From an uncultured Alphaproteobacteria bacterium (lineage in GTDB: Bacteria; Pseudomonadota; Alphaproteobacteria; GCA-2731375): 64,000 bases of DNA. The stretch lies in contig CATOSZ010000005.1 of assembly GCA_951812805.1 (NCBI GenBank), positions 1 to 64,000 of the forward strand, in the 5' to 3' direction. The position numbers and the translations under genes were made by a program. The notes under the pieces are model-generated. The model did no database searches. It saw only the letters and a program-made list of their open reading frames with translations, and had not been told where the DNA came from. Shown here one piece after another: positions 27,792 through 37,762 of this stretch. The number at the start of each line of letters is the position of its first letter. The first letter of the stretch is position 1.

Positions 27792-28210
27792 TTCAGGATA
27801 TGCGCGCCGACGCAGACCAGCTCACCCTGCTGGTTGGTCACCTGGATCTCGGCGGTGGAGCGGCGCCGTTCGACATCGACCTCGTTCACCTCGTAGGCGA
27901 CGGTGATGGTATCGCCGAGGAAGACCGGCGCCAGGAAGCGGATCCGGTCATAGCCGAGGGAGACCGGCGTCTCGTGCGGATCCTCGCGACACTTCGCGAT
28001 CGCCAGGGTCGAGGCGGTCGACATGAAGCCCACCATCAACGCGCCGTGCGCCATGCGCCGGCCGTAGCTGGAGCGGGCCATGTATTCCTCGTTCACATGG
28101 TTGGGCGAGAAATCACCGGTGAGGCCGGCGAAGTTGTAGACGTCGCATTCCGCGACGGTCTTGGAAAAGGTCACCCGGTCGCCGACGGCGACATGGAAAT
28201 CGTTGTTCAT
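27773..28210 (-). CDS. MaoC-like (hot-dog fold) dehydratase
   Basis: 145 residues from ATG 28210, preceded by GGGGAGGAGAG. The MaoC pattern is present: FAGLTGDFSPNHVNEEYMARSSYGRRMAHG contains the hydratase-motif Asp and His, followed by GALMVGFM and a GDTITVAYEV strand. Such proteins hydrate enoyl-CoA thioesters or form thioesterase-like subunits. As first gene of the leftward catabolic unit (MaoC, CoA transferase, Gfo/Idh/MocA, CoxL-like), it fits CoA-linked degradation. Confidence 0.85.
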   Translation of the reverse strand: MNNDFHVAVGDRVTFSKTVAECDVYNFAGLTGDFSPNHVNEEYMARSSYGRRMAHGALMVGFMSTASTLAIAKCREDPHETPVSLGYDRIRFLAPVFLGDTITVAYEVNEVDVERRRSTAEIQVTNQQGELVCVGAHILKWVANS

Positions 28211-28288
28211 CTCTCCTCCCCTTCGTCCAGGCGATGCTATGCTCGGCCAGGCACCGCGCGTCAACAAGCGATATTCGAGGCGGCAGAG

Positions 28289-29011
28289 ATGAAGGCACTG
28301 GAAGGCAAGCGCGCGGTCGTCACCGGCGGCGCGCGGGGCATCGGCCACGCCATCGTCGAACGGCTGGCCGCCGACGGCGCCCGGGTGTCGATCTGGGATC
28401 GCGATCCCCGCGCCGATATCGCGCCGGCCGAACACGCCACCGCCTGCGACGTCGCCGACGAGGCCGCCGTCGCCGCCGCGCTCGCCGACAGCACGAAGGC
28501 GATCGGGCCCATCGACATCATGGTCGCCAACGCCGGCGTCAACGGCCCGACCAAGCCCGCCTGGGACTACAGCCTGGAGGACTGGCGGCGCGTCATCGAC
28601 GTCGACCTCACGGGCGTCTTCCTCACCGCCCGCGCCGTGTTGCCCGGCATGCGGGCGCGGCGGCAGGGCCGCTTCGTCGCCATCTCCTCCATCGCCGGCA
28701 AGGAGGGCAATCCGAACGCCGTCGCCTATTCCGCTGCCAAAGCCGGCGTCATCGGCCTCACCAAGGCGCTGGCGCAGGGCGTGGTCGGCGACGGCGTGCT
28801 GGTCAACTGCATCACCCCGGCGATGGCGGAGACCGACCTCCTGGCGGAAATGGACGCCGACTATATCCAGGCGATCCGCGACCGCATGCCCTTCGGCCGC
28901 CTCTGTACCGTCGAGGAGATCGCCGCCATGGTCGCCTTCGTCGTCGGACCGGAGTGCAGCTTCACCACCGGCATGGCCTTCGACGTCTCCGGCGGCCGGG
29001 CGAGTTTCTAG
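28289..29011 (+). CDS. Short-chain dehydrogenase/reductase
   Basis: 240 residues starting MKALEGKRAVVTGGARGIG. The coenzyme-binding TGGARGIG, the NAG motif (ANAGVNG) near residue 91, the catalytic Ser (SSIAG) and the YSAAK Tyr-Lys pair near 152-156 are all present, so it should be active. Acidic Asp after the second strand (WDRDPRAD) suggests NAD(H) rather than NADP(H). Divergent from the MaoC gene with 78 bases between, and followed by the hydrolase 13 bases on. Confidence 0.9.
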   Translation: MKALEGKRAVVTGGARGIGHAIVERLAADGARVSIWDRDPRADIAPAEHATACDVADEAAVAAALADSTKAIGPIDIMVANAGVNGPTKPAWDYSLEDWRRVIDVDLTGVFLTARAVLPGMRARRQGRFVAISSIAGKEGNPNAVAYSAAKAGVIGLTKALAQGVVGDGVLVNCITPAMAETDLLAEMDADYIQAIRDRMPFGRLCTVEEIAAMVAFVVGPECSFTTGMAFDVSGGRASF

Positions 29012-29024
29012 ATTTGGAGACCAC

Positions 29025-29822
29025 ATGCTGATCGACCTCGGCGACTTCGAAGTGGGCTACGACCTCGTCGGCCCGGTGGACGCGCCCGTCGTCGTCCTCG
29101 GCCATTGTTTCGCCGCCGACCGCACGCTTTGGGATCCGCAGATGCCGGCCCTGCTGGCGGCCGGCTACCGGGTGCTGCGCCACGACGCGCGCGGCCACGG
29201 GGAAAGCGGCACGCCCGGTGGTTGGTTCACGCTCGCCGAGATGGCCGAGGACGTAGTCCGTCTGCTGGATGCGTTGGACCTGCACCGCGTCCATTTCTGC
29301 GGCATCTCGATGAGCAGCATGATCGGCCAGCACCTCGCCATCCGGCATGGCGACCGGCTGCGCTCCCTCGTACTTTCCAACACCTGCAGCGTCTATACGC
29401 CGGAACAAAGGGCCGGCTGGACCGCCCGTTTCGAGGAGTTGGCCGATCACGGCGCGGAAGCCCTGCTGGAAGGCGTCATGGTGCGCTGGTTCACGCCCGA
29501 GTCGTTGGCCCGCGAAGTCCACGGCGTCGCCTTGATGCGGGCGGGCTTCCTCGCCATGGCGGACGACGTGCGCCTCAACATCATGACCAACCTGCGCGAC
29601 ATCGACACCACCCGCCAGCTGCATCGGATCGGCGTGCCGACCCTGGTGATCGCCGGCGCCCGCGACGTCGCCACCCCGCCGGACCGGGGCGAAATGGTCC
29701 GCGCCGAAATCTCGGGCGCGGAATTCGTCCTCCTGCCCGACGTCGGCCACATCCCGCCGGGCGAGGCGCCGGAGGCCTTCACCGCCGCCCTGCTGGATTT
29801 TCTGGCGCGCCGGCAGGGTTGA
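29025..29822 (+). CDS. Alpha/beta hydrolase, 3-oxoadipate enol-lactonase-like
   Basis: 265 residues. The oxyanion motif GHCF near residue 26, DARGHGES (54-61), the nucleophile Ser95 in GISMSS and the C-terminal DVGHIPP His give a full triad; the acid is probably Asp in GARDVATPP. The nearest functional group by pattern is PcaD-type lactonases and related C-C or ester hydrolases, but the elbow is GISMSS rather than the usual GLSMGG, so the substrate is open. Probably co-transcribed with the SDR. Confidence 0.8.
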   Translation: MLIDLGDFEVGYDLVGPVDAPVVVLGHCFAADRTLWDPQMPALLAAGYRVLRHDARGHGESGTPGGWFTLAEMAEDVVRLLDALDLHRVHFCGISMSSMIGQHLAIRHGDRLRSLVLSNTCSVYTPEQRAGWTARFEELADHGAEALLEGVMVRWFTPESLAREVHGVALMRAGFLAMADDVRLNIMTNLRDIDTTRQLHRIGVPTLVIAGARDVATPPDRGEMVRAEISGAEFVLLPDVGHIPPGEAPEAFTAALLDFLARRQG

Positions 29823-29828
29823 TCTGCG

Positions 29829-30521
29829 CTACGCCACCCCCCGCGACTCCAGATACCCCAACACCTCCGCGCAGCCCACGACATCGCCGAACGTCCGGTT
29901 GATATCGAACAGCGTGACGTGATGCGACAGCGGGATGCGGTCGAAGACCGCCTCCTCCGGCACGATCACATGGTAATTGTGGGCCGCGGCGTCGGTCACC
30001 GTGTTGCGCACGCAGTTGGAGGTGGAGCCGCCGGTGACGATCACCGTGTCGACGGCGCGGTCCGTCAGATAGGCCTGCAACGGCGTGCCGAAGAAGGCGC
30101 TCGACTTCTGCTTGGTGATGACGATCTCGTCGCCGCGCGGCGCGATGTCGGCGACGATTTGGCTGCCGGGCGTGCCCTCGATGAAGACGTGGTCGCCCGG
30201 CGGCGGGGAGAGCTTGCGGGTGAAGCCGCCGCCCTCGCCGCGGTCCAGATCCAGGGCGAAGCGGGTGTAGATCACCGGCACGCCCGCCGCCCGCGCCGCC
30301 TCGATCAAGGTGCGGGCGTGGTCGAGGGCGCGCCAGCCGATGTCGCCGCAGCTCAAGGGCCAGGTCTCGGGGTCGTCGACGCCGCGCTTGCCCACCATGT
30401 AGTTCTGCGCGTCGATCACCAGGACCGCCGGCCGCGCGCCGTAGCCACCCGCCCGCGCCCAGCCGCCGCGCGACAGAGTCTTGCGGTCGGCCTCACTCAA
30501 ATAATCGTCCCAACTCGCCAT
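29829..30521 (-). CDS. Isochorismatase-family cysteine hydrolase (amidohydrolase type)
   Basis: 230 residues with the family triad Asp37 (VLVIDAQNYM), Lys137 or Lys139 (ITKQKSS) and Cys170 (GGSTSNCVRNT). The N-terminal 30 residues ahead of the core and the SNCVRNTVTDA motif resemble N-carbamoylsarcosine amidase, maleamate amidohydrolase and similar enzymes more than true isochorismatase. It would release ammonia (and CO2 for carbamoyl substrates) from a small amide. It converges on the hydrolase gene with 6 bases between stops. Confidence 0.82.
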   Translation of the reverse strand: MASWDDYLSEADRKTLSRGGWARAGGYGARPAVLVIDAQNYMVGKRGVDDPETWPLSCGDIGWRALDHARTLIEAARAAGVPVIYTRFALDLDRGEGGGFTRKLSPPPGDHVFIEGTPGSQIVADIAPRGDEIVITKQKSSAFFGTPLQAYLTDRAVDTVIVTGGSTSNCVRNTVTDAAAHNYHVIVPEEAVFDRIPLSHHVTLFDINRTFGDVVGCAEVLGYLESRGVA

Positions 30522-30590
30522 CGCCCGAGGCTGCGCCGATTTGCACGCCGAAGCAAGCTGGCTACACCACCTTTCCCGTCGTGCTTTTCC

Positions 30591-30619
30591 TTGACCTCGG
30601 CCGGCGAACGCGGAACACT
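30591..30619 (+). promoter_or_regulatory. Possible sigma-70-type promoter for cox operon
   Basis: TTGACC at 30591-30596 is a good -35 element; AACACT lies 17 bases downstream at 30614-30619 as a weak -10. It sits about 95 bases before the coxS start. The 194-base gap between the amidohydrolase and coxS must contain the cox promoter because the flanking gene is divergent. Confidence 0.3.
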
Positions 30620-30715
30620 TCGACCTAGAGGGAGGGGTGGTGTCGCGGGCGCGCGTCGCTGTGTCTTATCCCCTGTGACAAGAAACCTTTACGTCCTAAT
30701 TCGAGGGAGGACCCG

Positions 30716-31177
<462 letters not shown>

Positions 31178-31250
31178 CGCCCGCCCGCCGGACCTCCGTC
31201 CGGCACATTGGCGAGGCGACCCGGCTATTGGGATTAGGGAGGATAGAAAC

Positions 31251-33605
31251 ATGACGGCGGAGACCGGTATTGGCGCAGCGGTCAAGCGCAAGGAAGACGG
31301 CCGATTTCTCACCGGCAGGGGCCGGTATACGGACGACATCAACCAGCCGGGACAGGTGCATGCCTTTTTCCTGCGCTCGCCCCATGCGCACGCGACGATC
31401 AACAGCATCGACGTCAATGCGGCCAAATCGGCGGCGGGCGTCCGCGCGGTTTACACCGGCACCGACGTCACGGCGGAAGACGTCGGCACGCTGATCTGCG
31501 GCTGGAACGTCGTCGGCAAGAACGGTGAAGGCCACCTGGCCCCGCCGCACCCGGTGATCGCCAGCGGCAAGGCGCGCTATGTCGGCGACCCCGTCGCCGT
31601 GGTCGTGGCCGATACGCTGGCCCAGGCCAAGGACGCGGCCGAGCTGATCGACGTCGATTACGGCGTGCTGCCGGCGAGCGCCGACCTGGCGACGACGCTG
31701 GACGCGGGCGCGGCGCAGATCCACGACGAGGTCCCCGGCAACATGTCCTACGACTGGGACCTCGGCGACAAGGCCGCCGTCGATGCCGCCTTCGCCGGTG
31801 CCGCCCATGTCACCAAGCTGGAGATCGTCAACAACCGCTTGGCGCCGAACGCGATCGAGCCGCGCGCGGCGGTGGGCGCGCATGATCCGGGCACCGACCA
31901 GCACACCCTCTATCTCGCGAGCCAGAACCCGCATGTGACGCGCCTCGTGCTCTCCGCCTTCCACGGGCTGGCGCCGGAGCACAAGCTTCGTGTCGTCGCA
32001 CCCGACGTCGGCGGCGGCTTCGGCTCAAAGATCTTCATCTACAACGAGGATGTCTTCCTCACCTGGGCGTCGGCCAAGGTCGGCCGGCCGATCAAGTGGA
32101 CGGCGGAGCGTTCGGAAAGCTTTATGACCGACGCGCACGGCCGCGACCATGTAACGACGGCGGAACTCGCGCTCGACGGGGACGGTAACTTCCTCGCCAT
32201 GCGGGTCGACACCATCGCCAACATGGGGGCCTATCTCTCGACCTTCTCGACGGCGGTGCCGACCTACCTCTACGGCACCCTGCTGGCGGGCCAGTACAAG
32301 ACCCCGGTGATCCACGTGAACGTCCGCGCGGCCTTCACCAACACCGTGCCGGTCGACGCCTATCGCGGCGCCGGGCGGCCGGAGGCGACCTTCGTGGTCG
32401 AGCGGCTGGTCGAGCAGGCGGCCCGTGAGACCGGCGTCGATCCGGCGGAGTTGCGCCGGCGGAACTTCATCCAGCCGGACGAGTTCCCCTACCAGACCCC
32501 GGTGGCGCTGCAATACGACTCGGGCAACTACGAGGCCACGATGGACAAGGCGTTGGGCCTGGCCGATTACGCCGGCTTCGCCGCCCGCAAGGCGGAGGCA
32601 GCAGGTCGCGGCAAGCGCCGTGGCATCGGCTTCTCCAACTACATCGAGGCCTGCGGCCTGGCACCGAGCCAGGTGGTCGGGTCCTTGGGCGCCGGCGTCG
32701 GCCAGTGGGAGAGCGCGCAGGTGCGCTTCAACCCGACCGGCAACGTGCTGGTCTTCACCGGCTCGCACAGCCACGGCCAGGGCCACGAGACGACCTTCGC
32801 ACAGATCGTCTCCGACAAGCTCGGCATTCCGCTGGAGAATGTCGAGGTGGTGCACGGCGATACCGCCAGCGTGCCCTTCGGCATGGGCACCTACGGCTCG
32901 CGCAGCCTGGCGGTCGGCGGAAGCGCCATCGTCAAGGCCTGCGACAAGATCGTCGAGAAGGGCCGCAAGATCGCCGCCCACATCATGGAGGCCTCGGTCG
33001 AGGATATCGAGTACGACGGCGGCACCTTCGCCGTCGCCGGCACCGACAAGTCGATCACCACCGCGGAGATCGCCTTCGCGGCCTACGTCCCGCACAACTA
33101 TCCGCTCGATGAGCTGGAGCCGGGCCTGGACGAGAACGCCTTTTACGATCCCGCCAACTTCACCTACCCGGCGGGCTGTCAGATCTGCGAGGTGGAGATC
33201 GATCCCGACACCGGCGTGGTGGAGATCGCCAAGTTCACCGCGGTCGACGACTTCGGCAACGTCGTCAACCCGATGATCGTCGAAGGCCAGGTGCACGGCG
33301 GCATCACCCAGGGCATCGGTCAGGCGCTGCATGAAGGTGTCGTCTACGACGGCAGCGGTCAGCTCATCACCGGGTCCTTCATGGACTACCAGATGCCGCG
33401 GGCCGGCGACCTTCCTTCCTACGACGTCGACACCACCGTGACCCCCTGCCCGCACAATCCGCTGGGCGTGAAGGGCTGCGGCGAGGCGGGCGCCATCGCA
33501 GCGCCGGCCGCGGTGATGAACGCGGTAACCGACGCGCTTGGGATCGACAATATGCAGATGCCCGCGACGGCCGAAAAAGTCTGGCGCGCGGCAAACGCCG
33601 GCTGA
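31251..33605 (+). CDS. coxL: Form II CO dehydrogenase-type large molybdenum subunit
   Basis: 784 residues, preceded by GGAGGA. It has the N-terminal [20 protein letters not shown], the active-site loop AYRGAGR (residues 370-376), which defines form II, the segment [17 protein letters not shown], and the catalytic Glu745 in GCGEAG. It lacks the CSFR selenocysteyl-copper loop of genuine form I CO dehydrogenase, so oxidation of CO at atmospheric levels should not be assumed. It binds molybdopterin cytosine dinucleotide and forms the LMS heterohexamer with the neighbouring gene products. Confidence 0.92.
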   Translation: MTAETGIGAAVKRKEDGRFLTGRGRYTDDINQPGQVHAFFLRSPHAHATINSIDVNAAKSAAGVRAVYTGTDVTAEDVGTLICGWNVVGKNGEGHLAPPHPVIASGKARYVGDPVAVVVADTLAQAKDAAELIDVDYGVLPASADLATTLDAGAAQIHDEVPGNMSYDWDLGDKAAVDAAFAGAAHVTKLEIVNNRLAPNAIEPRAAVGAHDPGTDQHTLYLASQNPHVTRLVLSAFHGLAPEHKLRVVAPDVGGGFGSKIFIYNEDVFLTWASAKVGRPIKWTAERSESFMTDAHGRDHVTTAELALDGDGNFLAMRVDTIANMGAYLSTFSTAVPTYLYGTLLAGQYKTPVIHVNVRAAFTNTVPVDAYRGAGRPEATFVVERLVEQAARETGVDPAELRRRNFIQPDEFPYQTPVALQYDSGNYEATMDKALGLADYAGFAARKAEAAGRGKRRGIGFSNYIEACGLAPSQVVGSLGAGVGQWESAQVRFNPTGNVLVFTGSHSHGQGHETTFAQIVSDKLGIPLENVEVVHGDTASVPFGMGTYGSRSLAVGGSAIVKACDKIVEKGRKIAAHIMEASVEDIEYDGGTFAVAGTDKSITTAEIAFAAYVPHNYPLDELEPGLDENAFYDPANFTYPAGCQICEVEIDPDTGVVEIAKFTAVDDFGNVVNPMIVEGQVHGGITQGIGQALHEGVVYDGSGQLITGSFMDYQMPRAGDLPSYDVDTTVTPCPHNPLGVKGCGEAGAIAAPAAVMNAVTDALGIDNMQMPATAEKVWRAANAG

Positions 33606-33639
33606 CCTCGGCCCGGCACTGAATTCAAGGAGTAGACGG

Positions 33640-34437
33640 ATGTACAACTTCAACTACCACCGCGCGGGCTCCCTCGCCGAGGCGGAGAGCGCGCTCGCCG
33701 CCGCCGAGGACGGCGCCCTGATGGCCGGCGGCCAGACCTTGCTGCCGACCCTGAAGCAGCGTCTCGCCAGTCCGAGCGATGTGATCGATATCGGCGCGAT
33801 TCCCGAGCTCGCCAACATCGAGTCGGCCGGCGGCGCCGTGACCGTCGGGGCCGGCACCCGGCATGCCGACGTCGCCGGATCCGCAGCGGTGGCAAGCGCC
33901 ATTCCCGCGCTCGCCGCCCTCGCCGAGCTGATCGGCGATCCGCAGGTCCGCAACATGGGCACCATCGGTGGTTCCATCGCCAACGCGGATCCGGCCGCCG
34001 ACTATCCCGCCGCCATCGTCGGCCTCGGCGCCACGGTCAACACCAACCGGCGCGCCATCGCCGGCGACGACTTCTTCCAGGGCCTGTTCGAAACGGCGCT
34101 GGACGAGGGCGAAATCATCACCTCCATGGCCTTCCCGGTACCTGAGGCGGCGGGCTATGCCAAGTTCCCGCAGCCGGCCTCGCGCTTCGCCATGGTCGGC
34201 GTCATGGTCAGCCGCGGCGCCGGTGGCGTCCGCGTCGCCGTCACCGGCGCAGGCCCCAGCGTCTTCCGCGTCGGTGATATGGAAGCCGCACTGGCCGGCA
34301 ACTTCTCCGCCGGCGCCCTCGACGGCATCTCGGTCTCGGCCGACGGCCTCAACGCCGACATCCACGGCAGCGCCGAGTATCGCGCCCACCTCGTCGGTGT
34401 GATGGCCAAGCGGGCCGTCCAGGCCGCGGGCGGCTGA
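33640..34437 (+). CDS. coxM: CO dehydrogenase-type FAD-binding medium subunit
   Basis: 265 residues starting MYNFNYHRAGSLAEAE. The two FAD motifs are visible: AGGQTLLP (35-42) and TIGGSIANADPAADYP (about 109-124). It transfers electrons from the iron-sulfur subunit to an external acceptor such as quinone. The start follows coxL by 34 bases with AAGGAG upstream. It is followed by a strong hairpin before coxD. Confidence 0.92.
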   Translation: MYNFNYHRAGSLAEAESALAAAEDGALMAGGQTLLPTLKQRLASPSDVIDIGAIPELANIESAGGAVTVGAGTRHADVAGSAAVASAIPALAALAELIGDPQVRNMGTIGGSIANADPAADYPAAIVGLGATVNTNRRAIAGDDFFQGLFETALDEGEIITSMAFPVPEAAGYAKFPQPASRFAMVGVMVSRGAGGVRVAVTGAGPSVFRVGDMEAALAGNFSAGALDGISVSADGLNADIHGSAEYRAHLVGVMAKRAVQAAGG

Positions 34438-34451
34438 GCTTACGAACCGCC

Positions 34452-34516
34452 CGCCCCTCGCGGGGCGTGGATATGCTACATGTCCGGGGAGGTTCGCCTC
34501 CCCGGACATTTGTTTG
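34452..34516 (+). terminator. Two hairpins between coxM and coxD (possible partial terminator or processing site)
   Basis: A 6-bp stem CGCCCC/GGGGCG with a TCGC loop at 34452-34467 is followed by a perfect 12-bp stem (TGTCCGGGGAGG / CCTCCCCGGACA) with a TTCG loop at 34481-34508 and the T-rich tail TTTGTTTG. Geometry is that of an intrinsic terminator, yet the maturation genes continue only 40 bases downstream. It may let structural genes be expressed at a higher level than the maturation genes. Confidence 0.75.
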
Positions 34517-34547
34517 TGGCCTCGATGAACAGCAGGAGTCACGCGCC

Positions 34548-35492
34548 ATGAGCGAGCGCGCCATCCCTTCCCCGGCCCCCGGCGCCCTGCCGGGCGATAT
34601 CGACGCCATGCAGGCGCTGCTCTCGGCGGGCAGTTACGTCGCCGACCGCAGCCTGGCGACGACGCTGTTCCTCTCGCTCTCGCTCGGCCGGCCGATCTTC
34701 CTCGAAGGCGAGGCCGGGGTCGGCAAGACGGAAATCGCCAAGGTCCTGGCCGACACGCTCGGCCGCCGCCTGGTCCGCCTGCAATGCTACGAGGGGCTCG
34801 ACATCGCCTCGGCGGTCTATGAGTGGAACTACGCTCGCCAGATGATCGAGATCCGCCTGGCCGAGGCGAGCGGCACGGTCGACCGCGGCGCGCTCGGCCG
34901 CGACGTCTTCAATGCTGAATTCCTGATCAAGCGGCCGCTGCTGCAGGCCCTGGAGGCGGACGTGGGCGGCCCGCCGGTGCTGCTGATCGACGAACTCGAC
35001 CGTACGGACGAACCCTTCGAAGCCTTCCTGCTGGAGGTGCTGTCCGACTTCCAGATCACCATTCCCGAGATCGGCACCCTGGCGGCGGGCGCCCCGCCCC
35101 TCGTCGTCATCACCTCGAACCGGACGCGGGAAATCCACGACGCGCTGAAACGGCGCTGTCTCTATCACTGGGTCGACTATCCCGACGCCGAACGCGAGCT
35201 GGAGATCATTCGCCTGAAGGCCCCCGGCACGCCGGAGGCGCTGGCCCGCCAGGTCGTCGCCTTCGTCCAGGCCTTGCGCCGGGAGGACCTGTTCAAACTG
35301 CCGGGCGTCGCCGAGACGATCGATTGGGCCACCGCATTGTCGTTCCTCGACCGTCTCGCCCTCGATCCCGAAACGATCGACACCACGCTCGGCGTGCTGC
35401 TGAAGTACCAGGACGACATTCAGAAGATCCAGGGCAGCGAAGCGGCGCGCATCCTGCAGGACATCAACCGGGAAATCCTCAACCTGTCATGA
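34548..35492 (+). CDS. coxD: MoxR-type AAA+ ATPase, CoxD-like
   Basis: 314 residues. Walker A GEAGVGKT (54-61), Walker B LLIDELDRTDE (near 145) and sensor-1 region VVITSNRTREI are complete. MoxR ATPases act as chaperones together with a VWA protein; CoxD is needed for maturation of the metal centre in CO dehydrogenase of Afipia/Oligotropha. Start at 34548 places GCAGGAG upstream. Its stop overlaps the coxE start (ATGA). Confidence 0.9.
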   Translation: MSERAIPSPAPGALPGDIDAMQALLSAGSYVADRSLATTLFLSLSLGRPIFLEGEAGVGKTEIAKVLADTLGRRLVRLQCYEGLDIASAVYEWNYARQMIEIRLAEASGTVDRGALGRDVFNAEFLIKRPLLQALEADVGGPPVLLIDELDRTDEPFEAFLLEVLSDFQITIPEIGTLAAGAPPLVVITSNRTREIHDALKRRCLYHWVDYPDAERELEIIRLKAPGTPEALARQVVAFVQALRREDLFKLPGVAETIDWATALSFLDRLALDPETIDTTLGVLLKYQDDIQKIQGSEAARILQDINREILNLS

Positions 35493-36730
35493 GCGAGACG
35501 CCGTCGCCGACGCCCGCCAGCGGCGAGAGCGGGCACATCGCCCTGAACGTCATGCACTTCGCCCGCGTCCTGCGGGCCGCCGGCCTCCCCGTCGGGCCCG
35601 GCCGGGTGATCGAGGCGGTGCGCGCGCTGGAGGTCGTCGGCGTCACACGGCGCGACGATTTCTACTGGGCCCTGTTTTCCGTCTTCGTCTCACGGCGCGA
35701 CCAGCGCGACCTGTTCGACCAGGCCTTCCACGTCTTCTGGCGCAATCCGAAGATCCTGGAACGGATGGTTTCCATGCTGCTCCCGAGCGTCGAGACGGAG
35801 AGCGAGGACGACCAGCGCGAGGAGTTGAACCGCCGGGTCGCGGAGGCCCTGTTGCCGGGGCGCGACGGCGAACAAAACGACGATGCGCCGGAAGAGATCG
35901 AGTTCGACGCCACCCTCACCTTTTCAGATCAAGAAGTCCTCCAGGGCATGGACTTCGAAGCCATGAGCGCGGAGGAGTTGGCACAGGCCAAGGCGGCGAT
36001 CGCGCGGCTGCGCCTGCCGATCGTCGATGTTCCCACCCGCCGCTTCAAGCCGCACTCCCACGGCCGACGGATCGACATGCGGGCAACCTTGCGCGCGGCA
36101 CTCCGCGATCCCGCCGCCATTCCACTGCGCCGCCGCAAGCGCCTGCGCCGCCATCCCCCGCTGGTGGTGATCTGCGACATTTCCGGATCCATGAGCCGTT
36201 ACTCCCGGATGTTCCTGCATTTCATGCATGCGGTCACCAACGATCGCGACCGGGTGCATACGTTCGTATTCGGCACGCGCCTCACCAACATCACCCGCCA
36301 CCTGCGGCAGAAGGACGTCGACGTCGCCCTCGACCGGATTACCGAGGCGGTCGACGACTGGTCCGGCGGCACGCGGATCGGTGCCTGCATGGCGGACTTC
36401 AACGCCACCTGGTCGCGCCGGGTGCTGGGCCAGGGCGCCATCGTCCTGGTCATCTCCGACGGCCTCGACCGGGACGCAGGCCAGGGCATCACCGGCGAGA
36501 TGGAACGGCTGCACAAATCCTGCCGCCGGCTGATTTGGCTCAATCCCCTCTTGCGCTACGAGGGATTCCAACCAAAATCGAGAGGGGTACGCGCGATGCT
36601 GCCCCATGTGGACGATTTCCGCACCGTCCATAACCTCGACAGTCTGGGGGACCTGGCCACGGCGCTGAGCCGGCCGGCAACCCGCAAGGTGGAACACCGC
36701 GCCGCCCTGAGCGAGGCGCGGATGGCATGA
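35489..36730 (+). CDS. coxE: VWA-domain protein, CoxE-like
   Basis: 413 residues. The N-terminal helical part and the acidic middle (EDDQREELN...EEIEFDATL) lead to a von Willebrand A domain with the MIDAS motif DISGSMS from Asp230 and a later SGGTRIG and VISDGLDRD. The RRIDMRATLRAALR stretch before the domain is typical of CoxE/VWA containing CoxE-like proteins. Expected to work with the MoxR ATPase in enzyme maturation. Translational overlap with coxD supports this. Confidence 0.9.
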   Translation: MSETPSPTPASGESGHIALNVMHFARVLRAAGLPVGPGRVIEAVRALEVVGVTRRDDFYWALFSVFVSRRDQRDLFDQAFHVFWRNPKILERMVSMLLPSVETESEDDQREELNRRVAEALLPGRDGEQNDDAPEEIEFDATLTFSDQEVLQGMDFEAMSAEELAQAKAAIARLRLPIVDVPTRRFKPHSHGRRIDMRATLRAALRDPAAIPLRRRKRLRRHPPLVVICDISGSMSRYSRMFLHFMHAVTNDRDRVHTFVFGTRLTNITRHLRQKDVDVALDRITEAVDDWSGGTRIGACMADFNATWSRRVLGQGAIVLVISDGLDRDAGQGITGEMERLHKSCRRLIWLNPLLRYEGFQPKSRGVRAMLPHVDDFRTVHNLDSLGDLATALSRPATRKVEHRAALSEARMA

Positions 36731-36752
36731 CAAGGCAACGGATGAGGCCCAG

Positions 36753-37082
36753 ATGGACGCGCTGAAGGACGACGAAACGGTTCTGGAACAGGCCGCGGCC
36801 TGGAAGACGGAAGGCAAGGGCGTGGCGCTCGCCACCGTGGTTTCGACCTGGGGCTCATCGCCCCGCCCGGTCGGCAGCCAGCTGGCGATCACGGGCGAGG
36901 GTAATTTCATCGGCTCGGTCTCCGGCGGCTGCATCGAGGGCGCGGTGGTGCACGAGGCGCGGCAAGTGATCGACGAGGGCGGCACCCGCATGCTGACCTA
37001 CGGCGTCACCGACGAGATGGCCTGGGAAGTCGGGCTCGCCTGCGGCGGCACGGTCGAAGTCTTCGTGGAGCCAGTCGAATGA
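36753..37082 (+). CDS. XdhC/CoxI-family protein, N-terminal domain only
   Basis: 109 residues, containing only the XdhC_CoxI domain: VALATVVSTWGSSPRPVGSQLAI, GSVSGGCIEGAV and GLACGGTVEVFVEP. XdhC-type proteins bind molybdenum cofactor, help sulfurate it, and deliver it to xanthine dehydrogenase-family enzymes. Here the Rossmann half is a separate gene that overlaps the stop (ATGA), so the usual single protein is split in two coupled polypeptides. Confidence 0.88.
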   Translation: MDALKDDETVLEQAAAWKTEGKGVALATVVSTWGSSPRPVGSQLAITGEGNFIGSVSGGCIEGAVVHEARQVIDEGGTRMLTYGVTDEMAWEVGLACGGTVEVFVEPVE

Positions 37083-37762
37083 AGTCGGATTTGCTGGACA
37101 GGCTGCTGGCGGACCGGGACGCCAAACGCGCGGTGGTGCTGGTGACCGACCTCGATAACGGCGGCGGCGAACTGCACTATCCCGGCGAGGGCGGCGATGG
37201 CGCCCTGGCCGAGGCGGTCGCCGCCGCGGCCCGTGCCGACAAGAGCCGGATCATCGAGCACGAAGGCCGGCGCCTGTTCCTGAACGTGAACAATCCGCCC
37301 TTGCGCATGGTCATCTGCGGTGCCGTGCACATCGCGCAGCCGCTAAGCCGCATGGCCACGCTCGCCGGCTACGACGTCACCGTGGTCGACCCGCGCGCCG
37401 CGTTCGCCAGCGCGGAACGCTTTCCCGGGCTGGCGTTGAGCCACGAATGGCCGGATGAAGCGATGGAGGCGCTCGGCCCCGACGCCCGCACGGCCGTAGT
37501 GACGCTAACGCACGACCCGAAGCTCGACGACCCGGCACTGCTGGTCACGCTCCGCTCGCCGGCCTTCTACATCGGCTCCCTCGGCTCGACCCGCACGCAC
37601 GCCAAGCGCAAGGAACGGCTGTCGGCGGAAGGCATCGACGAGGCGAACTTCGCCCGCATCCACGGCCCCATCGGGCTCGACATCGGGGCCAAGTCGCCGG
37701 CGGAGATCGCCGTCTCCATCATGGGCGAGATCACCGAAACGCTTCGCCGGAAGCTCGACTGA
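37079..37762 (+). CDS. XdhC family, C-terminal Rossmann domain protein
   Basis: 227 residues. The C-terminal XdhC domain is recognisable from LRMVICGAVHIAQPLSRMATLAGYDVTVVDPR, then VTLTHDPKLDDPAL, FYIGSLGSTRTHAKRKERL and HGPIGLDIGAKSPAEIAVSI. It completes the function of the preceding small protein in Mo-cofactor sulfuration and insertion. The ATG overlaps the previous stop and its own stop overlaps the next start by one base (TGATG), so the three genes are tightly coupled. Confidence 0.88.
   Translation: MKSDLLDRLLADRDAKRAVVLVTDLDNGGGELHYPGEGGDGALAEAVAAAARADKSRIIEHEGRRLFLNVNNPPLRMVICGAVHIAQPLSRMATLAGYDVTVVDPRAAFASAERFPGLALSHEWPDEAMEALGPDARTAVVTLTHDPKLDDPALLVTLRSPAFYIGSLGSTRTHAKRKERLSAEGIDEANFARIHGPIGLDIGAKSPAEIAVSIMGEITETLRRKLD

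Noticed and set aside
31251-33605. Genuine form I carbon monoxide dehydrogenase
   Set aside because: Active-site loop is AYRGAGR, lacking the Cys-Ser-Phe-Arg copper-binding loop.
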